Of a stretch of 64,000 nt of DNA, positions 11,714-23,872 are shown piece after piece. Each line of letters opens with the position of its first letter. The stretch's first letter is position 1. Made by a program: the position numbers and the translations under genes. Source of the DNA: Enoplolaimus lenunculus (taxonomy: Eukaryota > Nematoda > Enoplea > Enoplida > Thoracostomopsidae); contig JASANG010001602.1 in assembly GCA_030248215.1 (NCBI GenBank), positions 1-64,000 of the forward strand, written 5' to 3'. Below the pieces are notes generated by a model. That model was not told the origin of the DNA and made no database searches. It saw only the letters and a list, made by a program, of their open reading frames with translations.

Positions 11714-12179
11714 TCTTGTTAAAATTATCAGTAGCTATGTTCGATAACTTCATAAGCCAAACGTAATACACAGATTAAAGTTTTATTCGTTTTAATCATT
11801 GAAACACGATAGTGTTTACAATATATGTTTCAACCATCGAGAATGCACGCTTTTTGAAAGTTTTGCAGAATGTTCTCTGCAGGAAAGCAGAGCTGGAATG
11901 AGGTAACTTGCGTATAGAATATCCAAATTAGCCGCTTCGGCACCATACACAAATTGGACAGCTAAACGTCTCATTTAAGTTGTTATTAAAAGTTTGATTT
12001 TTGTAATTTTTCGAAAAAATTGTATTACAAATATGTAATTACTATAGCTAGTCGATATTATTGTGTGATGCTAATGACACCGTGCAATAGATTATGTGTC
12101 ACTGCGATGTTTGTACTACTGAAATTGCTAACTAAGACAGTAATATTTTGTAATAACCTCTCATGCATTATAGCTTAGA

Positions 12180-12300
12180 ACAGGCTGCTTTTTGGTGGAT
12201 TGCAAGGGAGCAAGTGTACGCTTTAGACTTATATTTTATTTCGACTTAGGCGTACGCTTAGGAGTAGACTTAGCATAAAACCTCACAGTATCCCATGTAA
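12180..12300 (+). mobile_element. Partial telomere-repeat MITE
   Basis: A degenerate copy: GGATTGCAAGGGAGCAAG, then TTAGACTTATATTTTATTTC and several CTTAGG units. The ends are eroded, and the hairpin element at 12311 lies next to it. Confidence 0.5.
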
Positions 12301-12310
12301 AAGAAAGAAA

Positions 12311-12997
12311 CTAGGTAAAAGTGCCCCTAGAAGGGACAGATTGTGATATGTTTCGTTTGAAGCATGTAAAAGAGTTTAAACAAGGGTTAGTTAGACCATA
12401 GATCAGTAGGTAATGCTTATAATATTAGCTTCATAACTTCTATGAAAATAGTTGTCATCTATATCTTTGACGGCTGTCTTTCAGTGTTAACACGCTTGCA
12501 GTCAGTGAAACAAGAAACATATGGGCCCAGCGGACATCACCTATTAGCTTAATTTTAGCGTTTGTTGGGTTTTACAATGTTCAGTTTATAAGTGATCTAA
12601 TCTAGCATTCTTCATTGGAAGAGGATATTTTTTGAGTTTTAAAATATTATGTTTCTAAAACTTGATTAGTAAATATTTCAATATTGCAAGATTACAAATT
12701 GCGTCTATTGATTATCGAATAAAAAATGTCACGCATACGTGCTCGACTCAATTTATAGCTTAACAGATGAAAGTTCGTTGGGCCCATATGTTTCTTGTTT
12801 CACTGACCGCACGCGTGTTAACACTGAAAAACAGCCGTCAAAGATATAGATGACAACTATTTTCATAGAAGTTATGGAGCTAATATTATAAGCATTACCT
12901 ACTGATCTATGGTCTAACTAACCCTTGTTTAAACTCTTTTACATGCTTCAAACGAAACATATCACAATCTTTCCCTTCTAGGGGCACTTTTACCTAG
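12311..12997. mobile_element. Hairpin element with ~218-bp near-identical arms
   Basis: The left arm 12311-12528 (CTAGGTAAAAGTGCCCC ... ATATGGGCCC) is the inverse of the right arm 12780-12997, with only a handful of mismatches by eye. The spacer is about 250 bp of AT-rich sequence with no reading frame. The closeness of the arms suggests a recent insertion or arm-to-arm conversion. Confidence 0.8.
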
Positions 12998-14104
12998 TAA
13001 TATTTTTGTTTTCTCTTTCTTCAAACAAATGCAATGTTTCAAGTTAAAAAATGAAAACAATAACAACAAATCGTCGCTGGTTATTGTCAAAAGCGAAATT
13101 TTATGCTCGCGATTAAAGGAAAACTTTTCAATAGCCCAAGGCTAAAATATGGTAAATTAATTAATTATCTGGGGTATTTAATAAAAATTTGTGTTAAACA
13201 ATAACGTAAAACAAACAAGTTGTTAATATTGTAGTTTTGGTTTCACATTGCGTAAAAACATTGTGACGCATTTGCAACTAACCTGTATTCTAGACCTGTA
13301 TTCTCAAATGTGTGCCGAAATTATCGCTAGTTGGTGATAGGTCATTGTAACCTTTAAACCAGTTAATGGCGACTAGAACTTAAGCGTTTTTTTCGCGTTT
13401 GATTTCCCTTGCTTCTGTGGCCCATTTTGAAATCAGCATATAGCTAACTCACTAGTGATATGTGCTATACGTTTGTGACAATATGAGCCCTATTATTCTC
13501 TGTATAAGTGCTATAGGCATCCAAGCCTGTCGGTGCTTGTGAATTCAAGCAATTTCGTACCTATCAAAATATGCTTATTGTTTCACCAAATAATACTTTT
13601 TTATGTTTTTGTGAGCGTATTATCTAGTCAACATTTTTTGAACCTGCTACCATACCGTAATTATGGTGATTCGGTCGAGTAGAATGGAATTAAATTAGGT
13701 ACATGATAATTATTCGCGTTATATGCAGATGATGCCAGAAACATTATTCAACCGAGCGAAAATATTCATTAGAGTTAATGATACAAAGAAATTGAACTAT
13801 TTTAGCAATGATACTTATTTTCGAGTGGCTGAAATCAAAGATAGAGTAAGCTGAATTCCGTAGTTTATAGTTCGAATGATTTTAAAAACAAATTTTGAAA
13901 GAATAAGGGTGATACTATAGTTTTTCAGGATTTTAACGCTATACTGGTGCCATTTGATGCCACCCGGCGTCATTCAGCATCGAATGCTATTCGCCGTACG
14001 ACGTCGAACGACATCGCATGCCAAATTATAAAAATGTTTTACTTTCGACGAAGCCGCAACCGCGGACCACTCTAAACCGACTGACCAGATCGTAATAGAC
14101 TCGT
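12998..14104. other. Intergenic stretch
   Basis: No gene was recognised. Around 13300-13365 there is a fragment of a dispersed repeat (CTGTATTCTCAAATGTGTG ... AGTTGGTGATAGGTCATTG) related to 24330-24390 and 61530-61565, and more weakly to 46411-46450. Confidence 0.4.
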
Positions 14105-14350
14105 AAAAATAGTGATTATGAATTTAATTGAGAGTTAATCATTTAAAAGACTTAAAACATAAAACGGGTTATATTTTTTGAGCTTCATAATGAAGTATAT
14201 GTCGTAGGCTCTGGTATTTAGGCCAATTACCAATTGGCCTCATAAAAATAGAGATTATAGTATTTAATTGGAAAGTTCACCATTTAGAACACAGAAAACA
14301 TAAAACGGTTTATATATTTTTGAGCTTCATAATGAAATATATGTCACAGG
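14105..14350. repeat. Two tandem ~120-bp units
   Basis: The text ATAAAACGGGTTATATTTTT followed by TTGAGCTTCATAATGAAGTA ends both units, near 14155-14205 and 14295-14345. The fronts also match (TCGTAAAAATAGTGATTAT versus TCATAAAAATAGAGATTAT). Confidence 0.7.
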
Positions 14351-16482
14351 CGAATCTGCTATTCGAAGCAAATAGCAGTTTGGCCTGGACCGAATTGCGG
14401 CTGTGACATGTCGCAAAACAACAGTAATGTAAGGCCAACGCTGATTGGTTAAAACGATGACAAGATTTTTTAATACGCTATAATCATTTAAAGTTAGAGA
14501 ACATTGGTAAATACTGCTTTTAGGCGAGATACGGTATGTTGCGAATAGGTGCGAAATAGGAAAGGTCCCCATTTAAATTAAACTCCAAAAATATAAATTG
14601 CCGAATATTGTACGGGAAGAAAATTATACAATTAAACGCTATTTCACAGTTCTACTACTACAGGCTATATTTTACAATTTGTTTAGAATTGGTTGTGTTA
14701 TGATGACCAGTCCGAGGTGTAACAGGAATCATTTTGATGCTTCTTGTAAGAAAACCTGTTCTAAGTTCCTATCAGCTGCGTTGCTTACTTAATACGCTGT
14801 CTTTGTGCGTTTTGCATGCTAAGTTTTGACATTAAACATCTTTTTCCAGATCTCAAAAACTAACCTTTGGTGCTTGCCATTTGCTTTTCTCTACACCACG
14901 CCAGTAGCAAGCTCAATTTGCTAGGGGAACTAAAAATTTTGTAGGATGGGCAAACAAGGTATTTCGTTGACTTTACAACTAAGGTTGGGGGCAAAAAATT
15001 TTTTCAGGAGGGCCAAGCTTTCCCTGGCGCCGACGTCCCTTTGGCTACGATCCCACTGCACACTTTCGCATAAGCCTCAGCCTATTCTGTTAAATCCCGT
15101 CATTTGTGGGGAAACATTTTGTGGGAGGCAATGAACAAGTTGCATATGCTGTTTTTTGCACCGACACTGCAAATTGAACGCCAAGTTGGACTTAAAAGTG
15201 TAATTTATAAAACACAAACTTGTGTAAAATTACACGAGTCATCAAAAATTAATCCGTACTTCTATTTGCTTTAAACTCGACATTTCTGTAAATGATTCCG
15301 CCACCCCTGGTGTTTCGTAGACTAAAACTTATTTTTGGTTTGCGCATTCACAATGCAGGTCACGCAACGAAATTCGCGACAGAAAACTTTGCCAAACCGG
15401 ATGAAAAAATATTGGCAAGTTTATTAATAGACCTCCATATTTGACGTCCGTGTCTGTCTTATATACTATCAGTGTCAACATTTTAAGGTCAAACTCGAAA
15501 ACATAAACATATAATTCCTTGTTCAAAAATAGTCACATCTGATATGTCAGGTAAAAGCATTTTAAAACTATACATATATATTGTTCTTTTATCATCCGCT
15601 ATAAATATGTTTTGAAATCTTAAAATTGTAAGGGGGCAGTGAATATTAATCCTATAATATCTCGCATCTTCTATGTTTTTGAGGAACCATTCAATGACTG
15701 TGTAAATACCGTTTCGATAAAGCTGACAGGTGGTTGAGCTATCAACGCTGTCGTTAAGTCAGTTGCGGTTCAAAAAAATATGTCAAAACGGCCGCACCAC
15801 ATAAGACAGTGAAAAAGTTCGCGAGCGAGGTCAACGAAAGTTAAACGCAATTTTAGTACACTTAAATGTAATACTAAATTTCGGTTTTTAATAAATATTT
15901 GGAAGCCAAAGTGTGGCTGGCATCTCAGATCCAGCAATACAACAAGTGTCTCTTAAAATAACACTGCGCGTGTTGTCAAGTTTGATATTCTGTAACTTGA
16001 AAGTCAAAGAAAGTGTCTATTTTTAACTCGTGCAAAACTGTTATAATTTTACCTTTGCACTTTCGATAAAAACTGTATTGTGTTAAACAAAGCGCTCCCC
16101 GCCCGCCCCCATAACCGTGATATGAATATTATTAAAAGTGCCAACATCGCGCTTAAGCCACACCATAAAGTAAGTTGTTTGCCTGCCAATCTTTTATCCC
16201 TTAAATGGCTGTATTCTGTATGCTTGTAGCCCTCTTGAATATACAGGGTCACAGCGATAAGAGACGATCAAACTGTGCCCGAAGTGTAATAATAGGCATA
16301 TCGTAATTTTGACGCGTTCGAAGGAATTTTTTTAATTTGTTTGTGTCTGTTGAACAATACAATTCCATCAGTGTACTTTAGCGTTTTTCAACATAATTCG
16401 TATAGAGTAAAATAGTAGATGCAAGATTTTTCGGTGGGAGCGATACTTTTCGAGATTTCAAACTAGAGTTTTTAAAACGTAC
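14351..16482. other. Intergenic stretch with a degenerate CGTAGC-type MITE
   Basis: About 14890-15055 resembles the MITE family seen complete at 22895-23053 (AGCTCAATTTGCTAGGGG ... TTTTTCAGGAGGGCCAAGC ... GGCTACG). No gene was recognised in the remainder. Confidence 0.4.
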
Positions 16483-16762
16483 GTACAGCCCTACTCACAC
16501 GTGCAAGTTTTTGCTGCCAGAACTTGCAGCTGCAGATTGCACGCAGAACTTGCATTTTTTCATCAGTCAATGAGAAAGCTGCTTCAATAAATTCAGTGCA
16601 CTTGCATGGTTAGTCACACGTGGAAACTAAATTCCTAGCTATGATTTTTAATGAATTATTTACAGCTGCAAGTTTTTCGAACGGGATTGTGGACAGAACT
16701 TGCAAGTGCACGTTGCAGCTGCAAGTTCTTGCAGCAAAAACTTGCACGTGTGAATAGAGCTA
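16483..16762. mobile_element. Terminal-inverted-repeat element rich in ACTTGCA
   Basis: The left end AGCCCTACTCACACGTGCAA and the right end (read inward, AGCTCTATTCACACGTGCAA) pair over about 50 bp. Both continue GTTTTTGCTGCnAGAACTTG. The interior holds more CTTGCA repeats and a second CACACGTGG. It is a MITE with no coding capacity. Confidence 0.75.
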
Positions 16763-16904
16763 AACAAATATTTCGCTAATGATAAGTTCTACTAAAGGTG
16801 TGTTATACTGTGACCAGATGTATCCGTGCCTTATTTTTCATCAACAAAAACTCGCCTTTATATCTGTGGCCGCAATCCTTCTGAGGATGTTCCGTATTCC
16901 TGTC

Positions 16905-17005
16905 TGATAACAATTAAGTTTAGGCTTAGGTTTAGTTTAAGACGTATTCTAATTATGCTTACTTTAAGGCTTAGGAGTAGGCTTAGGCTTATGAAACGAT
17001 GCTCA
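16905..17005 (+). mobile_element. Telomere-repeat MITE fragment
   Basis: TTTAGGCTTAGGTTTAG and TTAAGGCTTAGGAGTAGGC on the + strand, without recognisable ends. Confidence 0.45.
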
Positions 17006-17488
17006 ATGAAGTATGGGCCGTACGGTTGATGACGTGTACGAACTGATAGATGTTGTCTGCAGATCCCGAGGATATTTCAGTTCACTTTGCGGGTGGGGGG
17101 GGTATTTCAAAAATTGAATAAATGGTCATAGCGGTTTTGTTATTACGTCATTTATATTTCATTCAATACATATTTTTGTAACGCTGTCAGATGACATAAT
17201 GCGTTATTGTAGCGATTTTAAGTTTATGAAAAGAAGAATAAATTTATTCATCACAAATAATTGAGCATATGAATTTGGCAGGATTTTTTTCAATTTGTCA
17301 CCTGTGTTTGTGAAGGTTTTGTTTCAACATTCAACATATCACAAAAACATTATCATCTTTGCAATGTTTACTTCAATTAAATACGTTGTTTTTAAGCTTT
17401 TGTTAACATGGCTACATATATTACTTTTCAGCTGTTCGCAACACCTCCAGATCAGGGTGTAAATCAGATATTCGTTTTCAGTAAAAAT

Positions 17489-18130
17489 CGCTGTCCGTTT
17501 CCGTTTTATAGAAATACCGGAATTTGTGTTATTTTTATGCTCAAAATTTAGCTATAAATCCACGTAAATATCTCACAATTTTTCATTACAGATATGACGA
17601 TATTGTTATTTAGAAATTTCATGCATCCGCTATTTTTTCGGAAAAAATTTAGGAAGCTCGCTGAATATTTGTTTGCAACCCTCAGTTGTGATGTGTCCGT
17701 TTCCGTTATAGAAATACCGGAATTTCTGTTATTTTCATGCCAAACATTTAGCTATAAATCCACGTAAATATCTCACAAGTTTTCATTACAGATATGACGA
17801 TATTGTTATTTAGAAATTTCATGCATCCGCTATTTTTTCGGACAAAATTTAGGAAGCTCGTTGAATATTTGTTTGCAACCCTCAGTTGTGATGTGTCCGT
17901 TTCCGCTATAGAAATATTGGAATTTCTGTTATTTTTATGCTCAAAATTTAGCTATAAATCCACGTAAATATCTCACAATTTTTCATTACAGATATGACGA
18001 AACTGTTCAATATGAAATAAAAATTACCAAATTCATGCAAAATTTAAAAAATTTCATGCATCTGCTATTTTTTCGGACAAAATTTAGGAAGCTCGCTGAA
18101 TATTTGTTTGCAACCCTCTCAGTTGTGATA
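17489..18130. repeat. Three tandem copies of a ~198-bp unit
   Basis: Each unit runs from GTCCGTTTCCG(T/C)TATAGAA through GCTATAAATCCACGTAAAT to TGTTTGCAACCCTCAGTTGT. Starts lie near 17489, 17692 and 17890. The third unit is longer by about 40 bp, with an extra AT-rich piece near 18000-18050. No protein is encoded. Confidence 0.8.
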
Positions 18131-20360
18131 GTTGACAAGTAAAACATCTTAAATACTGGCCCATGTAGTGATCAGATGCGGGCTTTAGACTAATTTTTTT
18201 GCATAGGCTTAAGCTTAAGAATATGCTTATGCTACTTGGCCCAAATTTTTAACACAATTTGTTTCAACGTTATGCTGCGCCTCTGATTGAACCCATTTAA
18301 ACCTAATTTAGTGTTAACCGTATAAAGGTTTGATTCGACATTTTTCTTGATTGACACAGTGTTAGAATTGCAATATTAGCCATTACGCGACTTAAACAAA
18401 AAGCACAACAAAAGTATCACATTAGGTATAAGCTATATTATCTGTCTTGCATTTTAAAGATAAAGAGTAAGGTCTGATGCGAACGTTGTGTCTATTATTA
18501 ATGATTGCCCATTTCATGCAACATTTTGATGTCCTTCCCAAAACAAGCAATGCTGATTAAAAGAATCATCCGCATTTTATTCGTTGCAGGTTTCCTATTA
18601 AAGTAACCTATATATACAATTTAATTTTATTGTTTACTTCCCGAGTGTTATTATAAGCACAAAAAATGTTGTGATTTTGCGGAAGTATTCTTCATTTTGA
18701 TTAGAAATGGTGTCTAAAATAAAACGCTATTTTAAACACTTTTATGCTTGATGATAGAACCTGTGAAATAATTAGCTAGCGTTGTTTACGCTATAAAAGT
18801 ATGCGCTTTTTAGAATTTCATTAATGAAAATTGTTTTTCTAATCGCGAAAAGCGTTTTGTATTTTTGACACGGTTCCTTAAGATTTTAGACTGCCACTGT
18901 GAGTATAGTACACCGAACTTTAAATTTTACACTCACAAGTTGGAATATGAATTCAGGACTCTAGAACACCGTGCATTGTTGCATAATCGACCGATATTCA
19001 AAGACCGAAACGCAAGTCCGGAGATCTTTCACGTCTTGTGTAAATTTTTACTGCACCATATGCGTAATAATTGTTACTGAGTTTTGCGTATCGCGGTAGT
19101 TTTCTGATATCCATGTTAATTATATTAGCATTCTTATTAAAGCCTAAACCTAAGCCTAAATATACACATAACGTTGCGACAAGACGTAAATATAAATGCA
19201 ATATTTTTAATCAGTTCGCATTCTGAATCATTACATAACGAAGCTTTTTTAACTGTAGTTGTATCGTATGTCGTTATCATTTGCATTCAAATATGCTCTC
19301 TGTAAGCGGTCCCTGCCGCTGCTCCCTTCCCGGTCGTAATAAGACATAACGGATACGTCATGTGACAGAACCGTTCGGCGATGTCATCTACCGTTGTGAC
19401 ATAAATGACATATCCGTCATCCGGAAGTTCAGTAATTACTAGAATATTCCGGAACTTTTTCGGAGGAAACTGGTTTCTCTTTTCCATAGGAAAATCTGAA
19501 TTTAAGATAAATAAAAGACAAATCTTCTGGATATCATGGATTTTGCTGAAGAATTGAGAAGTTATCAAAGACCAGAAAAGCTTGTTTTAAAATGTTTATT
19601 TATACCCTTGTAGTCTACGTTTTGTAGTCAGTCAGTTCTGTTTGCGATAACTTCAAAAATGCAGTTAATTCCAGTAAATTTTTTCCCTTCTCTTTTAGAA
19701 GATTTACTGTTGTGGTTACTTTTGTGAATTCGATTTCAACGGAGTTTCAATGTAATGTAGTTTGGGTTAGAATTTAGGTGTATTCTGTGTTTTGAGTGAT
19801 TTATGTTTCGTTATTTGAATTTGTATTCATTCAGTATTCGTTTCTTACGTTCTAAGTGGCTAATAACCGTCTTCGTTATGTAAAGCGAGTTCGATGGGCT
19901 TAATTGTAATAAATCAGAGATCGAACCTACTGACTAAGACCAGAAAGGAATGAACTCGCCTGGTCCTATACTCCCTATAACCCTCCCAATTAATATTAGG
20001 ATGGATTACACTCTTAAGACTCTCAAAATGCAAACTAAAACCATATTACTCCTGTCGACATGTATGTGAATAGTATTTCCGCGTGCATGGGCTTAATGCA
20101 GAGCAGTGTATACATATTTGCTAACAACATGGTGTAAATGAAGTGGTTTCCATAATAAATAAGAAACTAACTTCGGCAAAGCATTAATTCCAGACCCATA
20201 GTCCTAACAACCTGCTTTATTCGTGCGAGTTATTAACTATGTAAGTAATTTGAAGCACAGTTTGTCGTTTCTTATGAAAATTTTAGTTTGGTAAAGATCA
20301 ACAAATTTTTACCCGCACTTTGAAAGTCTTTATCCGCTGGTATACCAGGTTCAAAATTGT
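18131..20360. other. Intergenic, repeats only
   Basis: About 18180-18240 has a short telomere-repeat MITE fragment (GGCTTAAGCTTAAG). The text near 18840-18860 (CGCGAAAAGCGTTTTGTATT) recurs in related form near 60220-60240. No exon was supported. Confidence 0.4.
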
Positions 20361-20581
20361 GACCCACGTAAAGATCAGGGGCGGACCGTTTTTCTGTGGA
20401 CTGCAATAGAGTAAGCTTATGCTTTAGACTAATTATTTTCGCTTGGCTTAGGCTTTAGGCTTAGGAATATCCTCATTCTTACGCTTAGGCTTAGGCTTAG
20501 ACGTAGGCTTAGGCTTAGGCTTAGGCTTGGGCTTAGAAACATGCTTATAATACTGCTCTGCCCCTGTTCTTTACATTGGCC
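20361..20581 (+). mobile_element. Telomere-repeat MITE, complete copy with the cleanest array
   Basis: The left end is GACCCACGTAAAGATCAGGG. The right end, read inward, is GGCCAATGTAAAGAACAGGG. Inside, after AGAGTAAGCTTATGCTTTAG, there are two TTAGGC arrays separated by a short ATATCCTCATTC island. The second includes about four in-register TTAGGC-type units. The unit is the nematode telomere repeat. Confidence 0.85.
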
Positions 20582-22894
20582 GAAATTTTCGTACCCAGCC
20601 GATGCTTACCCGCGGGTACATGCAGGTAGCACGCAGCTCTGATGCGACTATGTTCTTTATTCTCTAATCAAATAGATTTCCACAGTTCGCTTGTATATAA
20701 CGCACTACTAAGACGTAATAGGTGTTTCACACAACTGAGAATACGGTTCTTAATATCAATTTCCAATATAACAGAGCAGGACAATCACAACGGGTTGCGT
20801 AGCAATTTTATGGACGTTTTTAATCAGAAAAACCACCGAAACTATAAAAACGCCGAGTTCCCACGAGCAAAATTTATCAATTGCGAAAACTTTCAGACCA
20901 TGGGTCTTTGTTGTTGTTTTTTTGTCACTCTACCATCACCCTACGTCGGATGTGATGTATAGCGTGACCAGTGCAAATTTAATATATGTCACAGTTTGCA
21001 AAAAAACATTGAGTCGACGAAAGGCGCCTTTTTTAAAAATATGTGCCTCGACCGGCAAAAATATTTGGATCCACCACTGATAGGACATTGAAATTGATAT
21101 GAAAAATTAAATAGTTTTACTAAATGAAAAAACACATTTGGACCAAAATTATTATTTCAAGGGGAGCTTAGAATGTAAACTCACTTTATTTATAAATGCA
21201 ATTTTGGTTTAACACAGAATAATTTCGTTACAGTTTGGTGAAAAGGAGTGATAGTTAAGGGGTTGGGAGTTATTTTGGCTATCACCGACAAAATGTAAAC
21301 AGATTTCACATATATACTTGCAGGCCACAGAGACCGTTCCACGGCATTAATGCCGTATTTCTTAGGTGGGCCTGAGGGACTAAAAGTCGTCGTCACAGCC
21401 GTTTCACCGTAAATGTTTCAAAAATTTGTGTATTCGGCACAATTTATAAACTTTATCATCGAAATTTTATATTACTGGATCAGTGTATAAGATGTTAACT
21501 GGTTAGGACTGTTTGGCGAGCAAAAAAGTGGCGAAAAATAAGTTTGGCATTTTTTCATTTTAGGTTTAATAAACTAATCATTGATACCGTATTACGGGGC
21601 CAGCTCACCGGTTTTGGGCCTCCGATACTCATGCTATAGGCCCTAAAGTCAAAGTCTAAAACTGCACGGCTTTAACTTAAACCCTTCTGGCGCCTCGCAT
21701 AGAACGAAAATCGTTCCGCCGTCCATGAAAGAAGACCTGCGCATTCTCTAACCTTTCAGATGTTTTTGCTTTTTTGTTTCCACGACAACAAATATTCTTT
21801 ATTATTAATAATAATAATAATAATAATAGGTATATTTTTTGGAGTTTCCTTCAAAATGATGTGTAGTTTGTTATGCCAATCACTTTGTTGGTTGTTTACT
21901 TCTTGAGTATAGAATATAAAGCACAAAAATCAAATTTCAAATGCATTCAGTAGTAAGTAGCGACTATATCGTCAGTTAAGAATAGGTTTTTGAACATGCC
22001 AACCGCGACCTCAAAATATGAACATGAGCTGAGCGAGTCACATGCGAAAAATCAGCCAAATTTTTAAGTCTCATGGATAGGGAATTGTTCTAAACTAACA
22101 AACATAATTACCAAACGGTATTGTGAATAGTAGATAAAGCCTCTATATACATAGCGGTATTCAACTTACCTTCCAATTTTTGTGCGGTGCAAAACGTTAC
22201 AATGCACAGAATATACCGATTACTTCTGTCAGACTGATTATCGACTCTTGGTGCTACGCACATTTCAGAACAGGAACAAAAGCTTTACATCAAGCGATGG
22301 TTAGAATTTATACCCGATTTCTAAACGCGTTTGTCAGTTGTTGAACCTACTTATATATGGTTACGGTTGTTTCGTTAACCGTAACCGATTAACTTTATAA
22401 AAACAATCCCATGTGGTAGGTATAGTACGAGTTTACGTTTGTCTAAGATTTACGCACACGCAGAGATATTTTTGGCTTTGTTTACTATATTTTTAGTTTT
22501 CTTGAAAACAAAACCTAACTTAGTTTCAAATTGTTTTTTTCATTTTCGAACGTTCGTGGTGAGTCCGTGTCATTTTTGAAAAATCTTAATTTTGAATCTA
22601 TAATTTTCAGTTGCGGAACACTATAAGTGGCGGAAACTTTTTGCTAACACAGGTAGCAATTTATGAATTCTTGTCGAATATAAATTAAAACATGACTTTG
22701 AATGTAGTAAGAGGTTTTTTGCTAGATATTTTCGCTTTGAAAATTATATTTTGATTTGTCTTCGCAAAACAAATAAATACTTCTGGGGAAAAGTAGAAAA
22801 AATTGTAAAAAAATTATTCGATTTTAAAAACATTTTTCTAGGACTTAACGATATTGAATTAGTATCTTCAAATTTGATCTAATGAGTGTGTTCA
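20582..22894. other. Intergenic, repeats only
   Basis: A short (TAA)n microsatellite lies at about 21801-21829. No supported gene was found. Confidence 0.4.
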
Positions 22895-23053
22895 GGCCCG
22901 TAGCCAGCTCACCTTGCCAGGGGGGTTTAAAATTTTTTGAGGACGGGCATACAAGGGTATTCGCTGATTTACATGCAAAGTTGAAAAGTTTCTCGTGGGC
23001 GATAAGACTTTTTCAGGGGGGCTGAGCTCCCGGCTACCACTTCGCTACGGGCC
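22895..23053. mobile_element. MITE with GGCCCGTAGC ends
   Basis: The left end GGCCCGTAGCCAGCTCACCT and the right end CACTTCGCTACGGGCCC are imperfect inverses. Inner text GCCAGGGGGG and CAGGGGGGC also pairs. Related, more decayed copies are at 14890-15055, 27086-27140, 42500-42672, 56980-57145 and 59367-59530, so the family is dispersed and often intronic. Confidence 0.7.
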
Positions 23054-23131
23054 CAAGTGTGAACGTCAGTTTTCGTTTAAGCTATTTTAGACCCCGAACA
23101 AATATACAAAGTTATTAATAATCTGTTAGTA

Positions 23132-23516
23132 CTGTAGTGACCCGAATAAGAGGAGGTAATAAGAGGAAGTTCAAATTTTGTGTCCCAAGCAATAGGAATC
23201 CGTATCCCTAATAAGAGTCCGTAAGCGGATATAGTCCCTAAACTCTAATCAGAGTCCATAATGTCAATTGTCCCGAACTGTAACGCATAAATGACTCCAG
23301 GACCAAATAAATTTTAGTTCAAAACATTAAAGCATACTAAGTTTTTTAAGTTACACACACCTAAGTATAACATTGCATTTATCAATCAAACATTTGATAC
23401 AAGACAAATAATCGTTTAAGTCAACAGACAGCTTCAATACCGGATATATCAGAAACGAAGGGCGGCTGAAGGCGGGTTAAAAATAAATAACAGTCCACTC
23501 CTTTTATTAAGGTCAC
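23132..23516 (+). mobile_element. TA-flanked MITE, near full-length copy
   Basis: TA precedes CTGTAGTGACCCGAATAAGA. Family blocks follow (GAATCCGTATCCCTAATAAG, AATGACTCCAGGACCAAAT, ATACCGGATATATCAGAAAC) through to TTATTAAGGTCACACG, a decayed right end. It lies 0.35 kb upstream of the EF-hand gene. Confidence 0.75.
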
Positions 23517-23872
23517 ACGGGACAAATACTACAGACTCATATTTAGAAACGAAGTCAAACACGAACTTAATTTTAGTGATCTAATGTTTAGTAAACACTA
23601 AATTGTACTCTTAGATTTAACCCAATAAGTCATTCGGAAGCCTTTGTTTTCTAATTTTGTTCTCACAATATCTGTTTCATTAAAGATATGATATTACATA
23701 TAGTTAAAAATAGACTAACTTACATTAAAATCGGCATAATAACTAAAAATCACATGATTTTTCTTATAAGAGTAATTCAATTAACTTGTCAATTATCTAA
23801 GTGTAATTAAATTTGGTGATTTGGTTAAAAATCAACTAACTTTTGTAAACGTTGTTAATTTCTCGTAAACCA

